A DNA stretch of 64,000 nt from Botryosphaeria dothidea (lineage: Eukaryota; Ascomycota; Dothideomycetes; Botryosphaeriales; Botryosphaeriaceae). The DNA lies in contig WWBZ02000033.1 in NCBI GenBank assembly GCA_011503125.2, forward strand, positions 3,782,001 to 3,846,000. Reading direction: 5' to 3'. Below, piece by piece: positions 1-10,750 of this stretch. The translations under genes were made by a program, and so were the position numbers. Numbering within the stretch: the stretch's first letter is position 1; each line of letters starts with the position of its first letter. The notes beneath the pieces were generated by a model. That model had not been told where the DNA came from and ran no database searches. It saw only the letters and a program-made list of their open reading frames with translations.

Positions 1-399
1 CTTAAAAAGCGAACAGCCTCTTTTTACGCAAAATTGATACGTCTAAAACTGTTTTGAAGTCAAGTACTGCCCCTTATCTTAGCATTAGTATTTGGTACTT
101 TCCGTTCAACCTGGATGATCGATCGTCCTCAATTCTAGTCAGAGAGGGGCCTCCTGGATCTTTTGTTTGAGGAAAAGGAAGTAACCCTTGGTCACTGGTA
201 TTGCACTGTTGGGATGTTGGTTGAGATGCAAAGACCTCATGGGTTGGAATTTCGAGCTCGAGCTGTAGAATCAAAACAAGGAAAGCGAATGACTAAGGAG
301 ATGCGGATCCGGATCCCAAAACCCAACTTGAACGCCAAAAATCGAAAGCAGACAAAAAGGAAACCACCACTCTTCCGACCCCCATGCGCTATTCAGTGC
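1..399. other. Left edge, no gene recognised
   Basis: I see no coding region or repeat that I can support. The stretch next to position 400 is the 3' flank of the small secreted protein gene on the minus strand. Confidence 0.5.
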
Positions 400-847
400 T
401 CAGCAGAGCGAGTGCTCGGTGAGGAAAGTGTCAAGCTTGTCGATACAGCCAGAGCAGGAGCAGACCTGGAGATGATGGTCAGTGATTGGTTTGTGGAGAG
501 GATGAGGTGGGGAAAATGCTTACAGCGCCGATGTCACCAGCAACGCAGGAGATGAGGTTGACAGGGTCCTTCTCGACAATGGCGCCGACGATGCAGACGC
601 TGGAAGCGGCGACGGTGGCACAGCCAAGGAGAGAGCAGCTGGAAGACTTGATGGCGAACTCGAGGTTCTGGGCAAGAGCGGTGGCTGGAAAGAATGGAAT
701 GTTAGTGACTAGATAGTAAGTGGAGTGAGATGTTGGAGGATGCTACTGACTCTCTTCCTGCCTCTTGCGGACAACGAGGTCATTGGGCATAGCCAGAGTG
801 GTCATGGCAAGGACGGAGGTCATGATGGCGAAGGTGTTGAACATCAT
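400..847 (-). CDS. Small cysteine-rich secreted protein, possibly fungal calcium-binding-protein (CBP) like
   Basis: Three exons (847-751, 684-524, 465-400) with clean GT-AG introns join to a 107-residue protein. Residues 1-20 are a hydrophobic signal peptide ending near LAMPND, followed by a basic KR-type site (VVRKRQ) that could be cleaved by a Kex2 protease. The mature part has seven or eight cysteines, including a C-terminal VCSCSGCIDKL block and a final Cys as the last residue. This spacing recalls the fungal calcium-binding-protein fold of Histoplasma CBP1 and many Dothideomycete secreted proteins, but the assignment is from memory. Acts outside the cell if the signal peptide works. A TATA box lies about 260 bp upstream of the ATG. 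Intron phases are 1 and 0 and the joined frame has no stop, which supports the model. Confidence 0.72.
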
Positions 848-2093
848 TTTGACTGATTTGGAAGATGGAGTTTTGCGGTAAAGAAGCTGTTGGCCGGAGG
901 GTTGAGGAGAGCAAGGAAGCGTTCGAAGGTTGGCAGCTCAAAGAGGCTGCTTCAAGAGGAGGTAATCTGAGGAGGTGCTGAAGAACGTTGCTTGAGAGGC
1001 TGCTGGAGGAGAGTGGTGGTTAAGAGTGGTGAAGAAGAGTGGTGGAGATGCTTGGTTGAGAAGATTGTGTGGTTGATGCTGATTGAAGAGGACTTTGGAG
1101 ATGTTTATATACCTGAATCTTTCGATGGATTGTGCTCTACGGAGAACAGCTCCACTGTCTCTCATCGTTTGCATCTGAGCATTCTCGCTGGAGAACCTCC
1201 GCCCATCGCGCAAACAGTGTGCTCTCAGCCTCAGAGATCGGTTGGGATGGATGCTCACTCACAATGATTACTGTGCTGGTATTCCTACGATGGCTGCCTG
1301 GATTCCCATGCGGTAGGCAAGACCTGTGCCGATCTGTTTCGACTTCCGAGAGAGGCGCAGCCTGAGTAACGGGTTTCTGCGAAGAGGAACCTTGCAAACC
1401 CGACATATGGTAGCAACCTAAGCACATTGCTTTTTTGACCCGCACACGGATTTTGCAGTCGAGTTCCGAATCCTGTACATCCTTCACGGCACTGAAGCCT
1501 TCTGTTAATTTTGGAGGCCCCATTCCGCTTGGCTGTGCCGTTGGCCCGTGTTCATCCTTTTGTTGTGGGTCCCAATCCGAATGAGAGACAGAAGTGCAGA
1601 TCGGCGGGGGCGCCTTCTCAGAATTAAGCGAAGTCTAGTGGGGTAGGGCTGTGGTATGAGCTGAAAATAAACTGTGAGGAACAGAATCGTGTGTGCTTGG
1701 GGGCCAAAATTCCCCGAACGAGCGCTTGGGCCGAGAGCACCGCCCCAATCAGAACCAACTCAGCCGCATTCCATCCTATCTTCGGTACGGCCCGTAGTGA
1801 GCCGCATGTACTGTGCTGTTGCACAGTAATACCCTTGAAGAGTGATCCTTTTAGCCTCACTTGTCGGAAGTCCGAAGTCACCAACATCGGTGTGGCGTTG
1901 CTTGTCCGAGACTGTTCGGGGACTTTGTTTGTACGAAAAAAATAAAGAACGACTGTTTTCCTGATTGCTAGCACTCGACAGCACCAGACTCAGATTGATT
2001 TTGTACCATGCTTCGATCACACTTTTGCTCTGCCATGTGAGTCCTATTTCACTCATCCACTTTCTGCTAATTCGATCACCGTTGCGCCCAAAG
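848..2093. other. Intergenic region
   Basis: Upstream region of the secreted protein gene and 3' flank of the E1 gene. Apart from the TATA box at 1104 I see no gene, repeat or RNA. Open frames here lack any recognisable motif. Confidence 0.5.
1104..1111 (-). promoter_or_regulatory. TATA box of the secreted protein gene
   Basis: TATATAAA on the minus strand, about 257 bp upstream of the ATG at 847. That would give a 5' UTR of roughly 220 bp, long but possible for fungal secreted protein genes. Confidence 0.5.
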
Positions 2094-5000
2094 TTACTCT
2101 TGAAGCTGTCCAACGTTCAACGCATCATTCAAAATCTTAGTCTCCTCCGCAATATGCACACTCTTTGATCCCGTAGCAACTCCGGCATACGAACCTCGCC
2201 CAACGTACTCCAGATTTTGGCCGCTATGATGCCTTGTTTCCTTCAAGACTGCCTCAATCCGGGGCCGGACATGCTGCCACGCACCACCGTTGGCCGGTTC
2301 CTCCTGGCACCAGACAACGCGTTTCGCACTCGGGTATCGATCCAGATTTTCCTTGACTTGCACCCATGGAAACGGGTTCAGCTGTTCAATCCTCGTAAGA
2401 ACCACGTTCCTGATGCCCGAAGCTTCCCGATGCTTGTGTAGTGCCGCATACACCTGCTCCGAGCAAAGAACAATGCTGCCGATGCCCTCCGGCTCCACGA
2501 TGCCGACTCCATGCTCTGGGTCCGCGATCACATGCCTAAACGCAGCCTCCTCTCCCGTGAAATCCTCAATCTTCGACCGCGCCAGCGGATGCCTGAGCAG
2601 AGACTTCGAGAAGAAAATCACGAGCGCTGAGTACCAAAAAATTAGCACCTCTCCACCGCCTCCAAAAATCCAAACACTTACGCTTCCTAAACACCCTCTT
2701 CACCTGCCTCCTCAACACGTGAAACAGATTCGCCGGCGTCGTCACGCACACGACCACCATATTCGCATCCTGCTCGCCCCTCTCCAACGCCCTCCCGCTC
2801 GGAAACAACCCCTCCCCCCCATCCGCGCACAACTGAAGCAACCTCTCCACCCGCGCGCTCGAATGCTCCGGTCCCATCCCGTCGAACCCGTGCGGCAAGC
2901 TCAACACCACGCCGCTCCGCTGCGCCCACTTCGCCTCGCCGCTCGCCACGAAGTTGTCGACCGCGACCTGCGCGCCGTTCGCGAAGTCGCCGAACTGCGC
3001 TTCCCACACCACCAGCGCGGCCGGGTTGCCGAGCGCGTACCCGTACTCGAAGCCCAGCGCGGCGAACTCGTTGAGCGGGCTGTTGGCCGGCGTGAAGGGG
3101 GCTTGGGCGGGGGAGAGGTCGGCAAGGGGCGTCCAGGTCGTGGGGGAGTAGGGGGCCTGGTTGTGGAGGACGGCGTGGCGGTGCGAGAAGGTGCCGCGTT
3201 GGGCGTCTTGGCCGGCGAGGCGGACGGGGTGGTGCTCGAGGCAGAGGGAGCCGATGGCCAGGGCTTCGGCGGTGGCCCAGTCGATGGACGTGCCGGTCGT
3301 GAGGGCTTGTTTGCGGGCGGTGAGGATGCGGGCGAGGTTGGCGTGGAGGGTGAAGGTTTCGGCGGGGACGGAGGCGATTTTGTCGGCGATGGCGGCGACG
3401 GTGGCCGGGGTGATGGAGGTGTCGGGGTGGGCGTTGAATGTGTTGTTGGCGAGGTCGCGGGGAGAGGGGAGGTCGGACCACTGCTGGTCTGGGTAGAGAA
3501 CGTTGTCTGGTGGCGTGTAGGTCTTGCTGGCTTCGAAGGCAGAGGCCAGTGCGTTCCAGGCTTTCTCTGTGATGACTGATGCCTCGGGCTGGGTGGTGGT
3601 ACCGTCTTTGAGGAGCTTATCCGTGTAGATATCGAGTACTGGTCGCTGCTGGGCTATGGTAGTGTTGTAGAGGTGAGGCTGCGTAAATGCCGCCTGGTCC
3701 ATCTCGTTGTGTCCGTAGCGCCGGTAGCAGACGAGGTCAATGAAAACGTCGGATTTAAAGGCAGCGCGCCAGTCTGCAGCCAGGCGGAAGAAGAAAGCAA
3801 CGGCTTCTGGATCGTCGCCATTCACATGAAAAATCGGGGCGTTGATGGCCTTGGCGACATCGGTACAGTAGACTGTAGAGCGCGAGTCCTGAGGATCCGT
3901 TGTGAACCCGACTTGATTGTTGACCGTGATGTGTATCGTACCGCCGGTAGAATAATTGGAAAGTTGGGAAAGGGTCAGCGTCTCGTACACGACTCCTTGG
4001 CCTGCAAGCGCGGCGTCTCCGTGGAGGTTTATGCACACTGTCCCGTCCTGATACCCCCCGTCCTGATCCTGGATAGCTCTTGTTTTTCCAATGGCCACTG
4101 GGTTCTCCGCTTCCAGGTGAGACGGGTTTGGCAGGAAAGAGACGTTGCACTGCTTGCCAGAAGGGGTCGTAATCTGGCTATCGATGCCCAAGTGGTACTT
4201 CACATCTCCCGTCTGACCAGGAATCAAAGACATCTCTCCCGCGAATCGTTGTAGTACTAACTCGTTTGGTAGTCCGAGAACATTGCTCATCACATTCAGG
4301 CGCCCTCGATGCTGCGAGCCGACTATGATGTTCTTCGCCCCCAATTCGATGCATTGACGGACCAACGCCTTCATCCCCGGCACCAGGCTCTCGCCTCCGT
4401 CCAGGCCGTAACGTTTCTCCAGAGGGTACTTGGTAGCAATGAATCTTTCGAAAGTTACAGCAGCTGCGATATCCTCCAGCAATTCCTTCTTCTCTTTTGC
4501 AGTGTATTGACATGATTGGGGAATTTCGAGGCGGCTGCGAATCCATTCGCGCTTCCTGGCATCCGGAATATGGGTGTACTCCACACCGTACGAGCCACAG
4601 TAAATTTCTTCGCAGGTCCGAATAATTTCTCTCAGAGCCATTGATCCATGGTTATCGGCTGCGAATCCCGGCAGAATGCTGTCATCCAGCGGAAATCTTT
4701 CATCGAAGTCGGCATCGGCAAAGCCGTAATGGCTCGGCTCAAGCTCAACCGGGGTTTCATTCTCGATTCCAGTCGCTGAAGGACCAAGCGGGTTGGTTTG
4801 AGCTTTGAGATGACCAAGAGAGCGGTAAGATTGCACGAGTTGGTGAACTTTCAAGAGTTTTGAGAGGTTCGTCGTTTCCCTGGAAACAAGGTCCGTGGAC
4901 TGAATCTCTGGACCAATCGATTTGGGCGTCTCCTGTTGAGCGGCTCCATGGATCAGTCTGATACCATGTTCTAGTTGCTGGAAGTACTCCCGCCAAGACT

Positions 5001-5305
5001 CGTGGACAGACTCCGGGGCTGATCTCCATGCGCTGTAGACCTGCGCGATGTAGTTGGCACTGTGCTGCGGTTGAGGTACGCCTGAGCTAGTCTAATGAGA
5101 GCCTTGTTAGTAGAAATGGTCATATTTGTTGATGTCGAGCGGGTTATCATACTTGTACGGAAGGTGCAGAGGCGACCGTCGCTTGATGTCTGCTTTGAAG
5201 TGACTGCCGGAAAGGAGGTTTGGAGGAGGCTTTTCCAAGTGAATGCAAGTGCGAGGCTCCGACAACGGCTCTACCTCTTGGAGTGTATCGGGCAAGGCAA
5301 TACAT
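2094..5305 (-). CDS. KGD1: 2-oxoglutarate dehydrogenase-type E1 subunit (thiamine-diphosphate decarboxylase)
   Basis: Three exons: 5305-5153, 5091-2682 and 2626-2094, giving 1031 residues, close to the ~1014 of yeast Kgd1. The start is the first in-frame ATG after a stop and opens an Arg-rich mitochondrial leader (MYCLARYTPRGRA). In order: N-terminal E1 segment (SANYIAQVYSAW), helical region, catalytic core with SQHRGRLNV, the TPP/metal motif GDAALAGQG to NNQVGFTT, YRRYGHNEMDQ, then the C-terminal domain (VLSLPHGFDGMGPEHSS and KPLVIFFSKSLLRHPLARS). It would decarboxylate a 2-oxo acid and pass the acyl group to the E2 lipoyl arm in the mitochondrial matrix. E2 lies directly upstream on the same strand. 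Several residues that are almost invariant in housekeeping OGDH differ, so I suspect a paralogue rather than the TCA-cycle gene. No frameshift or stop is seen. Confidence 0.93.
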
Positions 5306-5960
5306 GATCTGGAGCTTGAAACACAAGGTAAGATCGAACCGAGATTTTAACTCTGCATCAATCTCATCCTCGAACTCGAAATGTTACAGGATCTATTTTA
5401 TCGTGAGTAGTGAAGCAGGATATAAATGAGTACAAAGGCATTCTCCTTGAAAGATTGAGCATTTGTGCTGCAGTTGCGGCGCACCCATGGCATGCCCACA
5501 GGTAAGCGCCCTCGGCGAGGGGTTGGCGGCGCCGATAAACTCAAAGCCGGGGAACACGTCTTGGACGCCGAGCTCCAATACCGCCAGATCATGACCCCAC
5601 ATAACGTAACCTTATAGCCTATTTGATCATTGGACTATGACGTGGAAAAGGGTTCTTGAGGGATTCCGGGCTTTTGCTCTTGCGTCCATCGGCAACAGTA
5701 TGTCTTTAGCAACGGCTGTCAGTTCACCTTGCCGAGAAGAGAACGGTAGGCTCTGGTACATGGGTACTGCAGTTGGGAACATCAAACTTTCGACATCATG
5801 AGATTCGTTATCGAGACTCGTAATTCAGGCTCGGTTTTGATTTGACTCAACATTTCCGCGCAGCACAAAGTCTACCATTTTCTATTGAAGTACACAATCT
5901 AGAGTTCCAACACTGAAAAGAAAAGAACGTACCAGTCCATATTTCGGATAATAGCATTCT
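5306..5960. other. Spacer between E1 and E2 genes
   Basis: 655 bp that must hold the E1 promoter and the E2 terminator. A minus-strand open frame at 5393-5602 (GHDLAVLELGVQDVFPGF...) is protein-like but I do not recognise it and it has no good gene model; it may be a gene remnant. No clear TATA box. Confidence 0.4.
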
Positions 5961-7521
5961 CTAAGCCAACAACATTGAGGTTGCATCCTCGATATATTCT
6001 TTGATCTTGACCAGGAATGTGACCGCCTCCTTGCCATCCACCATGCGGTGATCATAAGTCAGGACCAGATACATCATCTGTTTTTTCGAATTGTCAGCGA
6101 CCGGCCACAATATTGAAACCACTATTCCACGAACACAAGAAGAGGAGAAAAACTCACCGGCCTCACCACCACCTCCCCATCCACCACCACCGGCCTCTCC
6201 TTCGCCCCATGCAGCCCCAACACCGCCGTCTGCGGCAAGTTAATGATCGGCGTCCCCCACAAACTCCCAAAAACGCCGCCGTTACTGATCGTGAAGCTCC
6301 CGCCCTGCAGATCCCCCATCGCCAACGCCCCCGGCCGCGCCTTCGCCGCCAACGCCGCAATCCCCTTCTCCATCTCCACCACCCCCAGCCCTTCGCAGCC
6401 CCGCAGCACCGGCGTGACGAGCCCCTTGGGCGCGCTGACCGCGAAGCTGATGTCCACGTAGTCCCGCCACACCGCCATCTCCCCGTCGTCGGAGATGGCC
6501 GCGTTGACGGCGGGCACGGCGCGCAGGGCCAGCGTGGCCGCGCGCGCGAACAGCGCCATGAAGCCGAGGCGGACGCCGTGCGTCTCGAGGACGGAGGCGC
6601 GGTGGCGGGCGCGCAGCGCGAGCAGGGCGCTCATGTCGACTTCGTTGAAGGTGGTGAGGGAGGCGGTGCGGTTCTGCGAGGCTTTGAGGCGGGTGGCGAT
6701 GGTGGAGCGGAGGCGGGTCATCTTGACCTGGTGGTGGAGTCAGTTTCTCGTTGCACGTTCGTGATTACTCTGGAAATGGCAAGGGAGGTGGAATGTACCC
6801 TCGTCTCCTTCCTGCTTGGTTTGTTGGGCGGTGGAGGTGTCTCTGCGAAGGCGGGGGTGTCTGGGACGCGCAGGGTGGACGCTGGCGGTGCGGTTGGTGG
6901 TGGAGACGGAGCAGGAGGAGGGTGAGGCTGCGCGGCACTGGCATTCGTCGTTGTCAAAGCCACCATCAGTGGTTCAACCTTCTTCTCGTGTTCTGCTGGC
7001 CCTCCTTTTGCTTTCCCGCGTTCCTGCGTCCCTTTAGCTTCCTGAGCGTCCTTCCCGCTATCCGCGTCCAACTCAATCCTGAAAACATCCTGCCCAACTT
7101 TCACCACGTCTCCCGCTCCTACTAACACTTCGACCACCACGCCTGCCTCAGGCGCATTGACCGCCACATCAATCTTATCCGTCTCTATGCTCGCAATTTC
7201 TTCGTCCTGCTCAACTCTATCCCCGACCTTCTTGGATATTAAAGACAGCGTGCCCTCACTAATGGACTCTGCCATCTGAGGCACGCTAATAGTGAGCATC
7301 GTAGAAGTGTGCAAGGTGGTAGTGAAAGACCGACGCCATCTTGTGGCGTCAAGCGTAAGATTTGTGGTCTTGAAGCGGCTTCCGGGGGTGGAGGAGATCT
7401 TTGAGGAAAGAGAAGGCAGCTGCGTGGGTAGGACGGGGCGCCAAGAAGCCGCTGACAAAACGGACCTCCATGACGAGCGGGCTATGAGCCCTCGCGGAGT
7501 GTAGGCGTATCGTGAGCGCAT
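5961..7521 (-). CDS. KGD2: Dihydrolipoamide succinyltransferase-type E2 subunit
   Basis: Three exons (7521-6799, 6727-6158, 6077-5961) join to 469 residues; yeast Kgd2 has 463. An Arg/Ser-rich mitochondrial leader of about 75 residues is followed by one lipoyl domain ([13 protein letters not shown] to FRIE) with the lipoylation motif ETDKIDV, a Pro/Ala-rich linker, then the CoA-dependent acyltransferase domain starting [14 protein letters not shown] and FNEVDMS. The active-site motif DHRMVDGKE is encoded in the last exon, after an intron that splits VVRP from [11 protein letters not shown]. The linker has no clear peripheral-subunit-binding domain, as is usual for this E2 type. It takes the acyl group from E1 and gives it to CoA in the mitochondrial matrix. 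The E1 gene lies 655 bp downstream on the same strand; no E3 is present in the window. Confidence 0.93.
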
Positions 7522-10027
7522 TACTGAGGATGCGATTGGCCCGGGTGTAAGTTTTGGGAGGATTCGGAAAGAAAGAAAATGGTTGGCACTATTTGCTGCA
7601 AGATGAGGAAGACATTTTCTGTAACGGCATCATTGCTAGCTGTCCGACTGCCAGCCGCCATGTAATTAACTGTCGACGGCAGGTACTGCTTTCAGAAGCG
7701 TCTTGTAGGGATTTTCGGCGTGTGGGAAACATGCCGATGTGAACCGTGACCAATCAGGTTCGCGCAGGGGAGAGGCAGATGTCAGAGCGCTCCCACGTTC
7801 CTGAAAACCATGTGTCTGGCTTGCAAGAATTTTAAAAAATTCAGCGAATCATGTATCAAAGCCTTCCTTGCCGCAGCCAAATCTGATTGCAAAGATGAAG
7901 ATATCAAGAGACCAGGGCGATCGATCATGTCTTGTGGGTACTTCCCACTCCGTATGTACATTGGGCCAACTGCTGTTACCGCCGTTTGCAAACTGATCAG
8001 ACGTTTTCTTTCTTTCGGGCAGCAGAAACAGATGCAGAGATAAAGACAGAATTAAACCTACTGCGATGCTTCTTGCTGCTCAGCGCAGGATGAGGGGCTG
8101 ACACATTCCAAGATGTGTCATCGCCTACCGCTCAACGCATGCTTCGGGACAATCTGCCTTCATGTGTGGAAGCGCCGTTTCTGCTGCAGGTTCTCCCCGA
8201 ACGCCAAGCCCCACCCCACACTCCCCCCAAAGCGACTCTCAACTGACCCACGCCACCGCCTCACACCATCCTTGCTGTGCGCTTCGACCAGGTTCCTACA
8301 AGGCTGAAGTATTGTTCTGCCAGAAGTGAATCTTGTAAGTGGCTGCGTTATGTTGAGATCTTAAAGCGTTAAGTTCGCCGGTATTCTGGGGTCGGTACTT
8401 CTGCTTATCCGGCCTCCAGTCTTAAAGAGGCTTCTAGTCTACGACACTTACTGCTTGGAGTGGCTCTGCAAACCAGTTCAGCTGCTTCGACCCCCTGAGC
8501 ATAAAGAGATTCGACTTGCCGTCATCATAACTTTTCCACACCGGGTAGGTGTTCAAAGCCCTTGACCGCACTCTAGGCTCGAGAGGACCCGAAGGTAGAA
8601 AGGAGAGGTGTAGACTATGTGTCGCCATCAACATCCCGTGCCATATGGGTGATATTACTCGTTGGGCACTATACTGTGCGAGTGTTGGGATCAAAGACGG
8701 ACTAAAATTACTCTTCGGCCCCTATAACCGCAATGGGACACGACGAGAGAAAAGCGTCCGACGTGACATCCAGCCGTCAATGACAAACATAGATGCGATC
8801 GGCAAGGACCCAACATTAGCATGGCTAATCTCAGTGACACATCAAGCAGGGCGTCAATTCTTTTTAAAAAAGAAAAGACGCCTTGCGGGGAATGTTAGGG
8901 ATATGACTGCACTCTTACCAGTGTTGGAATCTACTGGCAGGTGTTTCTCAGTACGACCCTATGTATTTGGCTCTCTCCACTCAATGTGGGCTCTCTACAT
9001 CCAAGGTAGATTTTTTGGCTCTCGAGTACAGCTCAAGTGATGGTGCGCCCGTCTTTGGAAGCTTGGTGTAACCATAAAGGACCGATGTATTCTCCATTGT
9101 ATACGAACTCTGGCCCTTGCGGCCTCTTCACTTCCAGTTATGGTTTGGCCAGCTCATGATCATGTTGCTGTGGAGCCTTGGAACCGTCACGACCTTGGGA
9201 GCTCTCTTACAAGTGATGGAAAAATGAGGCCTTTCATTTGTCTGTGGTTCCATTGGCAGACATTCGAGGCAGATGTGATTCCATTCTGGCCGCCGTGTCT
9301 GCATTATATTGAGGCAACGCACCTGATGGGAAGCCCTGCGAGAAATGCTCGGTTTAAAACCGGGTGTCCCGAACAAGTCGAGCTGGAGGCCCAAGGACTC
9401 AACCTCGAGTAGGACGGAGCTTGATCTAAGAAACATGAACAAAATAGCGGTGTAATTAAGCTTAACAACAAGAGTACGATGTGGTCTTCCGTCCCCAGTC
9501 AATGTTTGCCGTTCCGGGCCGAGAGGGTAGGGCACATCTAGACATAGTCAGTGAGCAACTGGCAGAAGTCCGCTCGGCATTGCGGCGGGCCAAGTACGGG
9601 CAATTTCTTGGCAATACGTGTGAGTGTAACCACTAGCTACATCAGTAGTACGTAGGGCTGCCCCGCAAGTCACTCGCAAGTCACCCGCCTGCGCCGGCCC
9701 TGGCCCGGGCCTGGCCCCTTTTCCCAGGCTTCCCGAGTAACTTCTTATGAAGCTTATTCTTGCTATTTCCTTCCATTCATCTAATCCACGTGTCTAACAT
9801 ATATCCAATTGTATGCAGAGGGATCCTAATCATTAATTCACTGAGCATCCTGAAGTGCGTTTGTAGATGGTCCTCACGCGCTTCCAGAAACTCGTATTCG
9901 CGGTTACAAACCCGGCAACGGACTATGACGTAACTTCGTCGATCACCTCGTAAAGACTCTGTCCGAGTGACCGTCGACTTCACGCTGGGAAACGCAGCAC
10001 AGCCGTCTAAAAGGGGTGTTGACAAGC
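7522..10027. other. 2.5-kb gene-poor region
   Basis: No gene model I can support. A minus-strand open frame at 8434-8694 ends with a segment (NTYPVWKSYDDGKSNLFML) that faintly recalls the C-terminus of type-B carboxylesterases and could be a gene relic; confidence in that is low. The region 8190-8260 is C-rich. The right end is the promoter of the Alt a 1-like gene. Confidence 0.35.
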
Positions 10028-10035
10028 TATATAAA
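10028..10035 (+). promoter_or_regulatory. TATA box of the Alt a 1-like gene
   Basis: TATATAAA lies 77 bp upstream of the ATG at 10105, followed by a CA-rich, pyrimidine-tract leader typical of strongly expressed fungal genes. Confidence 0.7.
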
Positions 10036-10104
10036 GACTACAAGCCGCATCTCACCATCCATCTTCAAAGCCAAACAAAGTCTCTCGTTCCCCAAACCAC
10101 CCAA

Positions 10105-10545
10105 ATGAAGGTCTTCGCCGCCACCGCTCTGTTCGCCGGCCTCGCCGCCGCTGCGACTACCGTCAAGGTCACCGACCTCTCCATCCGCGACAACGAGGGC
10201 CTGCAGTCCGTCTCCTTCAAGGTCGAGGGCACCGACTGCACCTCCACCGACCCTACTACCCTCGCCGGCAACGGCGCCAACGCCTGCGGCGACGGCAACC
10301 CGCCCGTCTACACCTTCTCCGTCGAGAAGAACGACGCCTCCGACTACCAGCTCTGGCTGCACAAGAACGTCGACGGCGACGTGTAAGTTTCTCCCCCTCC
10401 CCCCTTGCAGGACGGTTTGCTGATTGTCGACAGCCGCGGTCTTAACGGCGGTGCCAAGGCCCCCGTCTACTGCCACGCTGGCGGCAACGGCGCCAACGAC
10501 TTCGTCTGCACCCAGGTCAGCGACCTCTCGGTTGAGCTCCAGTAA
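10105..10545 (+). CDS. Alt a 1-like secreted protein (AA1-like domain)
   Basis: Two exons (10105-10382 and 10434-10545) give 129 residues. Residues 1-17 are a signal peptide (MKVFAATALFAGLAAAA). The mature part matches the Alternaria Alt a 1 fold: TVKVTDLSIRDNEG at the start, an internal Cys pair (TDC and NAC), and the C-terminal hallmark YCHAGGNGANDFVC, close to YCRAGGNGPKDFVC in Alt a 1. Four cysteines correspond to the conserved core. The intron phase (2) and GTAAGT donor are clean. Secreted to wall or medium; members are described as allergens or plant-defence interactors. The family is essentially limited to Dothideomycetes and some Sordariomycetes, which helps place the organism. Confidence 0.9.
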
Positions 10546-10750
10546 ATGTCTCGTCGCGCTGCTATTGCCAAGGTACCCGGCACCGGCTTTGGGAAGGTTG
10601 GGGACGCCATCTGTATGATTAGCATAGTGCCTCTGGCCAATGATGTCTAAAACGATTGAAACGCCTGTTTAGCTCTTGCACCGTTGCATTGTAGCACACA
10701 TCTTGATCAAAGACGGCCGAAAAATCAATTTTCCACAAATAGTACCAGTC

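Noticed and set aside
2290..3579. Long plus-strand open frame (about 430 codons) across the E1 gene
   Set aside because: It is antisense to a well-supported coding exon with GC-rich third positions, which opens opposite frames. Its composition (Arg, Gly, Val runs) is not protein-like.
9128..9535. Open frames on both strands at 9.1-9.5 kb as a gene
   Set aside because: Both translations lack any motif, start context or splice pattern, and neither looks protein-like.
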